Positions 24,072-35,240 of a DNA stretch of 64,000 nucleotides are shown one piece after another; position 1 is the first letter of the stretch, and the number at the start of each line of letters is the position of its first letter. Position numbers and translations under genes: made by a program. The notes under the pieces are model-generated. The model saw only the letters and a list, made by a program, of their open reading frames with translations, did no database searches and had not been told where the DNA came from. The stretch comes from Apteryx mantelli (lineage: Eukaryota > Chordata > Aves > Apterygiformes > Apterygidae): positions 90,142,007 through 90,206,006 of the forward strand of contig NC_089978.1 of assembly GCF_036417845.1 (NCBI RefSeq), given 5' to 3'.

Positions 24072-25909
24072 ACTTATTTTTTCTCTATTGTATTGTAGTC
24101 TGAGCTCAGAAACTTAAGCGACTTAATTTTTTGACTCTGTTTTGCTCTCTCTCCTTAACTAGCCCTCATTGCTCCTTTCTCAGAACACTAATAGAGATAA
24201 AAAAAAAAAAATTCAGGCTTATCTAGAAACTGCCATTTCTGCATAACTGCCTAAAATAGAACATCCTTGGCAAGAACCCCAAATTCTCCTTTCTCACTTT
24301 CTTAGAGGAATCCAGGAAAAATTGTATTTCAAGGGACTTTGCATTAAATTGAAATTAAATAAATTTGTTTAGCTGCTGGGAACTTGACCATTTGAAAATA
24401 TGAAATACTCTTTCAAAAGATGAGTTTCATTCATGTTTCTCCAAGTACCTGGTTTGGGGGGGGATGCACACTCATGTTCGGAAAAGGTGTTAGCATTGGC
24501 AATAAAATCAAAGGAAAAAATCCCGTACACTTGCATAACAAAACAACTAGACAGCTAGGGAAACTACAATAGTCTAGTTGCAATTTTAGTGCAGTTTGCA
24601 GCATACATAAGGTATGGGTGATACCAGAGCTCCATAACTGAGCTCTTTTTATGCTTGACCTTTACTGTTGATCAAGGTTTAATAATTTATTGATTGAATA
24701 TATCAATGTAAGTAACGGAAGGGAGAATCTAAGTGCTCAAATCATGGTTGTTACTGTGGTAGCAGCACAACTTTACAGCTCTTCACACTGCTGGTTCGCA
24801 GATGTGCTGGAGTTAGTGGGACCAAACTCTGAGTGATGCTGAAGGTAGCAGCTGAGCTACCTATTTTGCCAGTGGTGATACTTGCTTTTAAGTAAATTTG
24901 AAGCCCGCGGTCTTGGCCACTTGTATTTCTGTGGAGTACAGTGTTTCCTTTGATGTTCAGTATTATTCAGGATCGTCTCCTGAAATCATGCTTGCTTCCC
25001 GGAAGTTTTTGGTCTCCTGACGTTTAAACAGTAGAAACTCCTGTAAAGGTTTAGAAACAAAACCTGGTTATGGTGGATGTTTTAAATTGTTTTAAATGAA
25101 CCTGTATTTCCAAAAATCCTTAGGACTCCAGTTATTTTCAGTGATAGTTCATGATGGAAATGCGTACCAAAAAGATTATTTGAATCTGCAGAACAACTGT
25201 TGCAAAGAGCCCCTTACGCTTTGTGTTACTAAATAGCATGTTTAGTGCAATAGTTCAGGAATTGAGAAACGAGAGGGAAGAATTCAAAAGGTAGATTTAA
25301 GAATTACATGTTTTAAATAAAACTCATTTGAAACTACTAGAATGTTTTTGAGGCAGTATACTTTTACTGATCAGGGAAACATATTTTCATTGGGTTTAGT
25401 AGATTTTTTGGGATATTATAGTTCAGAACAAGGATTGGCTATACGGGTATATATTTTCTACTGGAGTTTTTCTTAAAATTTCCGTTAGCATTACCAATGA
25501 AGTCATCTGTATGAAGGTAACTTCCTAGGAGTATACGTTATGTCTAAGTTACTTTATTCCATGGGTCACTTGGAAAAGTGTTGCAGTTAGGAATTACTAA
25601 GGATCCCATGAGAACTGTTGCTGGAAAATAACTTTGGTACCTGATCACCCTGTGTATCTCAGCACAGTTTGTTGCCACACATTTCTTTTGCTTGAAGCAT
25701 GTAATTTGTATTTCTGAGCATCTTCTGTTTCTTTTTTTTTGTTCGGGTTTTTTTGCTGCTATATGAATCTCCTTGAAGCCAAAATTTCTTGGATGATTCT
25801 AGGCAGTTTGAAATGTCTGTTGTAAAATAACACCCTAATATTTTACCTTGAAATTTCCTCAACTTCCCATAGAGTTTTACAAGTGTTTGTAACTTATTCA
25901 AGAAGATTT

Positions 25910-25925
25910 GGGGGGGGGGGGGGGG
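25910..25925. repeat. G16 homopolymer
   Basis: Sixteen consecutive G on the plus strand, followed by AGAAGG. Runs of this length are hard to sequence, so the count may be imprecise. Confidence 0.95.
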
Positions 25926-26101
25926 AGAAGGTTACCAAGCAATTCCAGGACAGGAAAATGCCTGGAGACTCAACTTAGCTAACACAAACTTTCTTCTTTA
26001 GTCATAAGCGGGGCCCAGTTTTCTTTCCATTGAAGAATTTCTTTCTCAGCTTCAGATGAGAAGAAATCTGTACATTGTATTTTTTCCCCCACACTGCTTA
26101 C

Positions 26102-26270
26102 CTTTTGACACATAGGATATTCACAGGAGAAAAGTGATTGATTAAGTAGCTCAAAATTGCGAAATCTTGTCAGCATGTATTGCATAATATTTGCCAATAG
26201 CTGTCTGTAGGATGGGAGGTAACTAGCCACAGCAAGAGTATAATTAAGATTTATGGCTCCAGGACACAGG
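26102..26270 (-). CDS. Exon-like orphan ORF, unidentified
   Basis: Not recognised. On the minus strand a frame open over 113 codons (26320-25979) contains a 169-nt stretch flanked by an acceptor-like ttttcccacataag and a good donor-like AAAG|GTAAGC. Read within it are segments such as AINLNYTLAVASYLPSYRQL and NFELLNQSLFSCEYP, with coding-like amino-acid composition and a predicted helical character. It lies between the 3' ends of PDK3 and PCYT1B, where no gene is expected. It could be an exon of an unannotated gene, a fragment of a pseudogene, or a chance ORF. Confidence 0.25.
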
Positions 26271-28689
26271 CTTATGTGGGAAAACAATTTATGATAAAGG
26301 ATCAGTTTCTCACTATACAATTCATATATTTTTTAGACTGCTGTAGACTCATCATTATTCAGTACTTAAATTTGTTACTTTCAGTGGAAACAAATCTTGC
26401 AGTAGGCAGCTTTCAAACATAGTTGGCATGCAAAACTTTTCAGGTGAGCTTAATAGAAAAATATTAAATTTACATTGTTTGTCAGATTAGTTTATATTTG
26501 TAATTTGTCTTTGAGGCTGTTCATACTTTAACCTTTTGTATCATCTCCTCCAATGGTAGAGTAAAATTAAATGATTTAAAGTACAGCAGGTGTTATTTGC
26601 CAAGAACACCACACATTCAGAAACTCATTACAACAATCTGAAATCTGTTCTCCAGCTAATGCTTTGGATACATTTTTCTTACATCTTTCACCCAAACTGT
26701 CCCCCTTTCTCTCTCCTAATCCAAAGGCAACAGGCATGTCACTTTGTTTCTACTTGATGCAACTAGGAGACTTGATTTGAGAGCTGTAATAAGACTTTTC
26801 TCCTTAATCAGTGTCATTGCAAATTGTTTTCTTGAAATTAATGAATACATAGACACATATGAGTGCTTTTATTTAAAAGACTTTTTTTCAGAAGAAAGCT
26901 TCTGTTCTGCCAGCTTTCAAGGTCACAGGTTGATCTGTGTTTTGGTATTGCCAAGCTCTCCCAGGACAGCATTATTAGAATTTGCTTGTGGTTTTCAAAA
27001 TTGACTCCAGCTTTCTTCCTGTTAATGAGATGGAGATCATTAAAATGTAGGAGCTGTTCTGATATGCTTGAGGTTGTCCTGTGGTGCGCTGGTCTTTTGA
27101 TATGCTTTCTGCAAGGAACTTGCCTCTCTCTCTTGCTTTGCTCTTTTTTTGTGGTAATAAATCTCTTCATAAGAGAATACTTGATATGATGCTTGGGGCT
27201 GTGGAGGACCCACACTTAGAAGATGATTTAGTTTCGCATCCACTTGAAGAAACCTATTTTTTCTTGTGCAATACAGACAGACCTGGTTGTATGGTAGTTC
27301 TTCTGTCTCTAGATGCTGGTGAACTAAAGGTTAAGTTTTATCAGTGGGGAAACAATGTTTTTCCCTTCTTTATTAAAAAAAAAAAAAAACTGTCCATTTT
27401 CAGTATCATACACTAATGCTTGAAAGCTGCCTGCAGCATAATGTGCTAAGTAAACTGGTGCGCTCCTGTACGTCGTAATATGCAGGCTTACCAGTTTTAC
27501 AAAGTATTTCACAAATACGTTATCAACCACTCGTGATGTGTAAAGAAGTTGGAGGTAAGTTTTGTTTTGGTATATTTAAATATGTTTTGTCTTGTTATTA
27601 CTTTGTACAATTTATGGTGCAAGTATTCCAACTTACTGGACATTGTGCTTTATAGCATGAGAACTAAGTTTCTGGTTTTTAGTGACATACAAAAATATTT
27701 CATCAAGGTGCTTGATACAACTGTCAGTGCTCAAATATATGATTAATTTCTAAACTTTTGTTTCTAGATAAACAGTTGAGCAGTTAGATAAAGCAGATGC
27801 AAAACCAAAAGATCATCTGGGGCACTTTCCTGCGGGAGGTATTATTTCATTCAGTTAACGGGCCAAGTCAGTTCTGCTGATGGCTTGGTAATGTTGCCGC
27901 TCTTCACATAATGACTAGCCGCATTTTATTTAGCTTCTAACTTGTGTGTGTTATTCTGTGTAGTGTTAGTTTATCCATATGTTCTTAATGATGGTTGGAC
28001 TTGAATTCCTAGAAACTGGAGGACAAAAAGTGTCGAAGCAGAAGTGTTTGACCTGCTGGCATTTTTTTTTCCTGATATTTCTTGTAAAGTTACAGACAGT
28101 GAGCTTGCTGGTCTTTTCTGATGGGTCTCCATGTTCTCTATGTGAGTGTTTGGTACGAGTCTGTGCTGTGGGAATGTTTGAAGAAAAAGTACTTGGGCAA
28201 AAAAAAAAAAAAAAGGCAAGATTTGCTGTGGTGTTTGGATTAATACTTAATTTGGAACTACTAATTTGGGGGGAAATCTTGTTAATTCTTATACAGGATA
28301 TGCCTTGCAGATATTTATTTGTATGTGAACAATGTGAGTATTTAAAATGTGTGTCTGCCTTCGTATGCTTAAACACAAGGATCGCTGGTTCGAGATAATG
28401 GACGTTTTTCTCTTGATCAGTTTAGTCCACTTAAATATTTAAAGAATTGATATAGTGCTATATTTTGTAAACCAGAAAATTGTCCCTTGCAACCATATGT
28501 TTGTTCCTGCATATTGCAGTCATTTAAAAAGAGTAAAATCAAAAAATCCTTCTGATTCCTGGATCCCTGTCTTTCCCCTGCTTTTGTTTGCACCTTTCCT
28601 GTAAATAGGGGAAGGTAATACAGGGTTTGGGGACTTCAATCACACCCTTTCTATATCTCCTCTGCACAGTGGAGTGTTGTCCCGTGGTC

Positions 28690-29210
28690 TCATCTATCTA
28701 TTCGTGTGTCTCCTAGGACTTCATTTGAGAGGCAGCAGGCAGCAGGTTTTTCTCCTCTTCCTTTGCTCTTGGTGCTTGCTGGGCCCTGCTCACTGTCTCC
28801 CATTGCACTGTTTGATGCCCTAGGACTGAGCGCGCCAGCCCGATGCCTGGGCAGGACCGACCCAGAGAGCTGCCCCGAGCTCGGGGACCCGTCGGCGCAA
28901 GGAGTGGCACCTTGGGGTGGCCCTGGGCAGCGCTGCGGGACTTGTAGCCGTGCAGCTCACCTGCCCTCGCAGAAAGGTTTTGAAGCGCATGAGCTTGGCG
29001 GCGCCGCTGCCTCCTCTGCTGACGAAGGAATTTCGGCCTGCTCTAAGGAGAGGAAGAACCGCGGGTCTCTCCCTTGCGCTTGTTCAAGTTGGTTATTGGC
29101 GGAGAGCAAGGCAGAGGAGGGGGTTGTGTGTGTGTGTGTCCATCTGTCCTCCCGATGCCTGTCCAGGCTCTTCCAGGTATTTATGGTGCGATCGCTCTGA
29201 TTATTTAATG
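28690..29210. promoter_or_regulatory. CpG-rich intergenic block
   Basis: A roughly 500-bp GC-rich island in otherwise AT-rich DNA, with about two dozen CpG between 28825 and 29105 (for example GAGCGCGCC, CCGTCGGCGC, GGCGGCGCCGC) and an inverted CCAAT (TTATTGGCGG) near 29090. A 164-codon ORF runs through it on the plus strand (28706-29200), which GC-rich DNA produces easily. It may be an unannotated promoter or enhancer, or a GC-rich repeat. It is not the known promoter of either neighbour. Confidence 0.4.
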
Positions 29211-31140
29211 TAGTTTGGGCAGCAAAATGAATCCCCTTCTGTGGAGATCAGACTTTTATCCAAAACCCTAATGTAAATTGAAAGCTGAGCTACCAGAACA
29301 ATGAGTGGAAAACGTTGAAAGTACTCAAAATCCTGATGGCTCCCCAGAGATCACAGGTTTCCTGCATAGCACAGACCATAAAGTATTACCAGGGAATTTT
29401 GGATCGAGCTCGGTAACCTTTTAAGCCTTTTAGGGGACAGCTGTCTTTTGGTAGGGTGAAACTGTCTTTTGTGAAGGGTTAAAGGAGGTAATATTTTCAA
29501 AAGCATAGAACGTAGTCTTTAAATGTTTTTCCTGTTTCTTTTCAGATTATATTTTACCTTTCCCTAATGTATGGAACAGGCTCTTCACTTTGTGTGAAAG
29601 CAAAAAGCTGCCTTACCGGCCTTCTGTACTATTTTAGTTTGTATCCAGTCATCATAACTTAGCTAGCTAGTGAATATGTAATTGGAAAATGTTCCCCGTT
29701 TGGATAGAAGTGTAGTTCAAGTCTTAGTCCACCAGATCGGAAAATATGCTTGCAAAGGACCCAAATTTATTTGTATGCAGATAATGAAAAGAAAATATAT
29801 GCTGCTGGTCTATCGTGAGTGGTAACAACTCCCAGTGTTTTGAAGTTCAGTTTTTCTTTGTCTTGAGTCCTTTGGCAATGAAAAGGGACTTTTGATCTGT
29901 GTGGGCTTTGCCAATAGGCAAGCTGATGTGGACCACGTGAGTCTTGTGAATGTGAGGAAGGAGCCTGCAAAGGCCCAGGTCTGTGAGCACCAGAGCTGTT
30001 TGCCTCTGCGCAGCAAGCACGAAAGCAAGCCCCAGTGGGAGGCTCCTTAGTGCCTTGGCAGCTCCTGGAGGAGCTGGGTTAGCCCCACCTTGATGCCTGC
30101 GTGAACTTGGGCCTGAGGGTTTTGGGGGGGGGGGGGATGAGAGGCAGCAGTCTGGCTTGGATACAGGGCTGCTTCTGATCCACTGTTTCTCATAGAGGGA
30201 AACACTGATTTTGTTTTACATGCTTTTTGCTTTTACGTGTTTGATGCTGTTTTGGGAAGGCTTCTCCTTGGGGCAGTGTGTGCAGTTCCGATGAGGGGAG
30301 AAAAGAAGGATATTCAAAGATTAACAGGAGCATTTGCGTGTGAAAGCCACTAAGGCTATTGGGAACCTATTTCATAATGGGACAAAAAGAACATGATGTT
30401 TTAGAGTGGAGGAAAAAAAGAAGGTGGAGAGAAAATTTAAAAAGAGATGGAAATAAAAGTGTGAAAGAACAGTTTGAATTGAAAAAATGTGTTGGCCCGA
30501 CCATAAGCTGGCCATGAATAAGTTTTGAGGCAGGAGAACTGAAGATTTTTATTTGAAGAACTGCTTGTAACATGGGAGTCTGCTGGATAGTCGCAGTTGC
30601 ATGCAGCACAGCGTGGTTTGACATAGGAAAGAGCCTGAATTTTTGCTGGAGTCCTGGTCCCGAGTTCCCTAATTAGCACAGCAAAGAAAGGCGCTCAGCT
30701 ATTTTTGCTGTGTTGCGCATCTGTCTGCTTGGGCTCTCTGCTCTCCTTCGGGCTGAGCTGCAAGGCAGCGGCCTTGATTTCCATTCAGGCCCTGAATGCT
30801 AATGCTGCCCTTTCTCACGAACGCCAGGAAAGAGCCTTTGCTTCTGAACTAGAAGGGCAAATGGATAGAAAATATCTACGTGTGTGCATGTTTGGGAGAC
30901 ACATTTTTTGAGGGGAAAAAATAAATCTCTTCAGGATGAGATCAGAACAGGGGCCTTTAAGATAATGTGCTGCCTAAAGGAGTCCCAAGGCAAGAGAAAA
31001 ATCCCTTGGTCCATTTTATGGTCCATCTTCAGCTCCATCACAAGTTGAGCAAAACTGCTGCTTAATTGGGAATTATGTGCTGTTATATAGGACTCTTTTC
31101 CCATGATGGCTTGTTATTACTGTATTTTTACAGGCAAGTT
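29211..31140. other. Intergenic, between CpG block and LTR-like element
   Basis: No gene recognised. It contains a G13 run at 30124-30136. The short ORFs on both strands near 29.8-30.7 kb show no recognisable protein. Confidence 0.6.
30124..30136. repeat. G13 homopolymer
   Basis: Thirteen consecutive G on the plus strand, directly followed by ATGAGAGG. Confidence 0.93.
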
Positions 31141-31164
31141 TGAGGCAGAGTCAAACCCTACCTT

Positions 31165-31290
31165 TGATGTGCGCAAAGCTGTTGAACAGAGGACTTAACA
31201 GGACTAAAGTCGTCTACCAACCGATATGCGCAAGGACTGATATGCGCAAGGCTGCGGAATGATTAACAAGACTGGAGAAGTGAAGTCTGC
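31165..31290 (+). repeat. Diverged tandem duplication with three ATRTGCGCAARG motifs
   Basis: Segments beginning TGATGTGCGCAAAGCTG (31165) and TGATATGCGCAAGGCTG (31238) continue in parallel (ACTTAACAGGACTAAAG against GATTAACAAGACTGGAG). A third partial copy, CGATATGCGCAAGG, lies at about 31221. It resembles enhancer repeats of LTR U3 regions. Confidence 0.6.
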
Positions 31291-31665
31291 CACCTGGGAT
31301 CTGCACGGACCCCCGGGGAGGGGAGAAGCAATACGGAGGTGCTGTGGTCTTGCCTCGCTAGCAGGGTCCTCCCAAGCAGACAAACAGACAGTCCTGTGAT
31401 TGCGAAACTTGCTAAAAGTCAGCAAAAGCAGTGTTTGCCCAGAGCCCCAGCCGTATGAAAGAGACTTGGGAGCTAGGAGAGTTTGAGCAGGGACGGGAAC
31501 GTGACCTGACCATCCTCTCCGGCTGGACCGTGAGTATTCCCCCCCCCTCCCCTTTTCCTGGGACGCTGGGTTAAGGTAACTCCTCGAGGCTGAGAGCCCT
31601 CTCACTAGGAGAGTGAACAAGAAAGCTTTCAAGTAGGGATGAGCAGTGCTTCCAATTAATAACGC

Positions 31666-31735
31666 AGTAATCGACGGTTTCAGGTTATCCTTTCTAAATT
31701 AGTAACTGATGGTTTTGTGTTATCCTTCCTAAATT
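31666..31735 (+). repeat. Two 35-bp direct repeats
   Basis: Unit 1 (31666-31700) and unit 2 (31701-31735) both start AGTAA and end CTAAATT, with a shared GGTTT...TTATCC core. The next bases (AGTAATCGCATT) start a third partial unit. It sits inside the LTR-like block. Confidence 0.75.
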
Positions 31736-31794
31736 AGTAATCGCATTATTTTAATGGATGTTACTAATCCAAGAACCTATGTGAGGAAATAAAC

Positions 31795-31815
31795 TTTATT
31801 ATTATTATTATTATA
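31795..31815. repeat. (TTA)n microsatellite
   Basis: About seven TTA units just after the AATAAA of the LTR-like element. Confidence 0.9.
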
Positions 31816-32423
31816 TTACTGTCTCAGTCATTGCTATCAAACCTTCATAGCGTGACAGTGCGACATATATGTATTTTTTTAATTTTAAAGTTTGATTCAT
31901 CTTTCTTGAGCCCTGAGTTAAATCATCCATGTGAGTGAACTTACGAAGATGATATATTTTATGCGTAAATGACAGAAGAAAGTAAAACTAAGCAAAGTAC
32001 TCTAGGTGTTATACCAGAGCCAGCAGAAGAGCTCTCTGCATTGTACTGTAGAATATCATCTTTGCCTCTTCAGTCAAATTTCAAACGTTCTTCTACCCTT
32101 TCTATATAAGCTTATATGAATTTACAGTGGAGGCTTTCTGACCACTTCCAGTTGTACTCTTTGATAAAGGGTTTCTATGGTGCAATAAAGTACCGGTTAT
32201 AAAACTGAAAATGCATTTCGGTTCGGACTCCTCAGTTTAAAGTTCGTTCCAAATCTAACCAACTTGATATTTGGCTTGTTTGTAACTGAGGGAGATAATT
32301 AACACAGGGTGGTGCAACTCTTGCTTTGTGTCCTATTGCCTGGCAGGGCCCCACTTCGTAGTGGGTTAAGCCCATAGCTTTAAGCAAGGCTTGCTGTTGT
32401 GCCTTCCCAGACTGCTGTCAGCT

Positions 32424-32475
32424 ATGTGTGTGCACGCATGCGTGTGTGTGTGTGTGTACATACACGTGTGTGTGC
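32424..32475. repeat. Imperfect (TG)n / CACG microsatellite
   Basis: Alternating purine-pyrimidine tract, TG repeats interrupted by CACGCATGCG and TACATACACG. Confidence 0.92.
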
Positions 32476-32867
32476 AAAACCAGCATCTAAAAGGCTTGTG
32501 GGAAGATACCAGCCAGAAATGGTTCCTATCTATGGACCTGCTGAGGCAGCTCCATGGCAAAGACAAGCAGCAGGACTGCAGCTGGGGAGGTTTTCCAAGG
32601 CCCCCTGGTCCTTGGAGCATACGAGGATGTCTTGTATCTCCTGAGTGATACAAGACACTGCTTGAAACAACCACGCATCCATCTTTGTTACTAAAGCTTG
32701 TATTAGCAGGGAGGATTTTGGTGTGGATTCTGTGCCTTTAAATAGTTTCTCTGCTGTGCAGAATGACTTTGAAATTTGTCCTTAGTCTGTAATTAAAAAT
32801 GTCTCAGCTGGGAAGTCCTAAGTCCTTGTCTGCTGGTTGAGCTTCTCCCTGCCTGAGGCAGGATGGT

Positions 32868-32914
32868 AAAAAAAAAAAAAAAAAAGAAAAAAAAGAAAAA
32901 AAAGAAAAAGAAAA
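32868..32914. repeat. A-rich (A8G)n tract
   Basis: A run of about 18 A followed by repeated A8G and A5G units. It could be the decayed poly(A) tail of a retrocopy, but no retrocopy body was recognised 5' of it. Confidence 0.9.
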
Positions 32915-34520
32915 TCTTTTTTGCAGCTGCTGTGATAGTAACTTTTTTCTTACAGAAAGGAAAAGAAGAAGGGGAAGAGCAAAGCAGGAACACTTATGCA
33001 TCAGACTGACTTAACCGGAGGAAGAGTCAAGTCCAAAGCCCAGTGTCAGGAGTTATATCCTATGGCTAATGTTTTCTGCTGGAGTTTTGCATGAATCTGG
33101 CAGAGCTGCAAACCATCTTGGCAACAGGAGCATCACAGCTGCTGCTACTGGGGAAGCTTTTCAGAAGTGAAAACAGGATGGTTGCAAAAGCACTGCCTCT
33201 TTCTCCCACTTAGAAGTAAAAATTAAAATAGTGGAAGTCCTGATTCCGCTGTGTTTGGGCAGAGGATGAGGGAACCCTAAAACTTGCTGGTGTCTAATGT
33301 TGCGCCTTGCCTGAACAAGGCACAGCCCATCACTTCTTGCTGGCTGATGCACAGGGTGGTGAGGTGTTCAGTTTGGCAGCATTTCTCCATCTTTAGTTTG
33401 CAGCCAGAAAAAAGTGCGTGAAGCCCAGGAGAGAGGTGAGGCAGTCAGAGCAGCAAGAGGAATTGGTACCTTGAGCAGCAGGATCTGGGGCGGGTTGGAG
33501 AGGCCACTCAGGTGGTGTTTGTGAGGGCCTGAAGCACTGGGGTGCAGAGGACGGGGCTAACAAGCACTGTGCTATCAATGGGGGCTATACCAGGGCCTGT
33601 GTTTGGGTAGTCTTGTAATTATGAGCTCAAAGGTGCTATAAAATGAAGGTGAGAGGCAGCAATGTCTGTTGTACACCATTTATTTTTCATATGGAGTTTG
33701 GCTGATAAACAGGACTGAATTAAAGCAAAACTCATGAAAAATAAAACCCAACCATGACTCAGAAGTGCAAAATTGCCATCCATATGTCCGGAGACGATGA
33801 GGTTCTGATTTGCTGGAGATAGCACATGGATATTGGTGTCTGTACCAGCAGGGCAAAGGCTTCAGCTTACTAATATTCTAAATGCAAAAAAGATGTCTGG
33901 TACAGTAATATGGCTTTGTCACGGGGTGGCCACCTGTGACTCTCTGAGAAACAGCTTCAGTTAAAAAGAGGTCATTTTGGTGAGGTTTTTCTCCAGTTCC
34001 TATTTACAAGTCATGGATGCTGTCTTCCACTCAAACCATTAAACAAGGGCTGCTGAACAGTAAGCGCTGTGAAATTAAAACAAGAACATAACTGTAAAAC
34101 CCAGTAACAACAAAACCCTGCCCGCCTCCATTATGTTTGGACATGGCTCATTGTATAAACAGCACCAGTAGAGAGCAGACTGTTCCCACGGTGGAGGAGT
34201 GGTTGTGATGGGAAGACTCAGACTTGCAAAGATCAGAAAAACTAACAAGTGCATCCCAGATATGAAATTACAGTAACAGGTTGCCTAAGGCTGAGGAAGG
34301 TCTTAATTGCATCATCCCACTGGCTGTGGCCCTCTTGCACTTTCTAGTGAAAGTAGCAGTTCACCCTATTACCTGTCTTTTGCAGCTGTGTGAAGAAGGA
34401 ATTAGTTTGGTCTCCAGAAAACAAATTATGCCATGAGAAATTATTTCTTCAGTCTTGTGATGTCCAGCGAAAAGAAGAGAGTCCAGCAAAGTTTTCTTGA
34501 AGAGAAGTTGGTTATTCCTG

Positions 34521-34545
34521 AGGGAGGGAGGGAGGGAGGGAGGGA
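34521..34545 (+). repeat. (GGGA)n tract, potential G-quadruplex
   Basis: Six tandem GGG triplets separated by single A on the plus strand. The minus strand (PCYT1B transcript sense) is the C-rich complement, so any quadruplex would form in the DNA or in an antisense or read-through PDK3 transcript. Confidence 0.9.
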
Positions 34546-34599
34546 TAAAAGTTGTTGGGAATGAACAAAGCACGGGGCTGCTTTGGTGCCTGGTTGTGA

Positions 34600-35240
34600 G
34601 GGTCTGTCATTGGAAAAGGTATTTGAAACGGAGGGCGTTGGCAAAGGGAGTAGCCTGGGAGGGACGGCTGCCAGTAGAGTTACTACTACGACGCGTGCTC
34701 ATGCACTCGGGGCCTCGTTTGACAGTTGTTTTTATTCCAGAATGAACCGTGGCAAGCTCGCCTCCTTCTCCTGCCAGAAGCTTTCTCAGCCTTTTGTGCG
34801 CTGCCTGTGCAGGAGACGAGCCGCGCAGACTGGTGGCGTCTGCAGCAGGTTGCTGTGATGAGTTTGCCACTGCAGGGAGCGGTGGCACAGCGGAGGCCGC
34901 ACTGCTGTGCCCCCTTGAGCTCTGCGGGCTGCCCAGGCTCAGGCAGCCGCGGCCCCCTTGGCCTGTTGGCTGGGCACCAAGGCCGATGGCAGGCTGGGGA
35001 GCCTCAACGGTGCCAATGCACCGAGGCAAGTGCAGGAGCACAAATCACATCGTTGCTTTGACACCCTCTGGACGCACCTCAGGGGGATGTTTGATGCGGC
35101 TTTCTGAGCTGCAGGACAGGGCAGGGAGTCCCTCCCTGCTCGTAAATCCCGTAACTCTACAGCCATCTTGCAGGTGCTAACTGAGAGGCTGAATGGCGCA
35201 GCCAGGTTACTGCCAAGCTGGAAGAAGGTCAGTTCGGATG
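34600..35240. other. GC- and CpG-rich block
   Basis: About 640 bp with roughly 30 CpG, in AT-richer surroundings. Long ORFs run on both strands (143 codons plus, 144 codons minus), the usual result of low stop-codon density in GC-rich DNA. No protein family recognised. It lies within the candidate PCYT1B 3' UTR. Confidence 0.5.

Larger units (their letters stand above)
24072..28689. other. Intergenic, PDK3 to PCYT1B, first part
   Basis: AT-rich intergenic DNA. It contains a G16 run at 25910-25925, an exon-like ORF on the minus strand at 26102-26270 (listed separately), an A15 run near 27375 and an A15 run near 28200. Overlapping ORFs on both strands around 26.8-28.4 kb look fortuitous. Confidence 0.6.
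31141..31865 (+). mobile_element. LTR-like element (possible solitary endogenous-retroviral LTR)
   Basis: A block of about 700 bp unlike its surroundings. It starts near TGATGTGCGC (31165) and ends near GTGACA (31857) or GCGACA (31865). It holds a poly(A) hexamer AATAAA at 31788 about 75 bp before the 3' end, as in an R-U5 region, and duplicated modules upstream as in a U3 region. TG and CA termini are plausible, but I found no clean target-site duplication, so the borders are approximate. No gag, pol or env reading frame is present, so it would be a solo LTR. Confidence 0.4.
31866..33678. other. Intergenic, last part before PCYT1B 3' end
   Basis: No gene recognised. It holds the (TG)n-rich tract at 32424-32475 and the A-rich tract at 32868-32914. 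Confidence 0.6.

Noticed and set aside
27966..28398. Overlapping 136- and 139-codon ORFs on opposite strands
   Set aside because: They read through a poly-A/T run and have no recognisable protein or splice context.
28706..29200. 164-codon plus-strand ORF as a real protein
   Set aside because: It coincides with the CpG-rich block, where stops are rare by composition; the block itself is reported instead.
32868..32914. A-rich tract as the tail of a processed pseudogene
   Set aside because: No retrocopy body or target duplication is recognisable upstream.
34607..35041. 144-codon minus-strand ORF
   Set aside because: Low-complexity Ala/Ser/Pro/Arg composition from GC-rich DNA, with an equally long ORF on the other strand.
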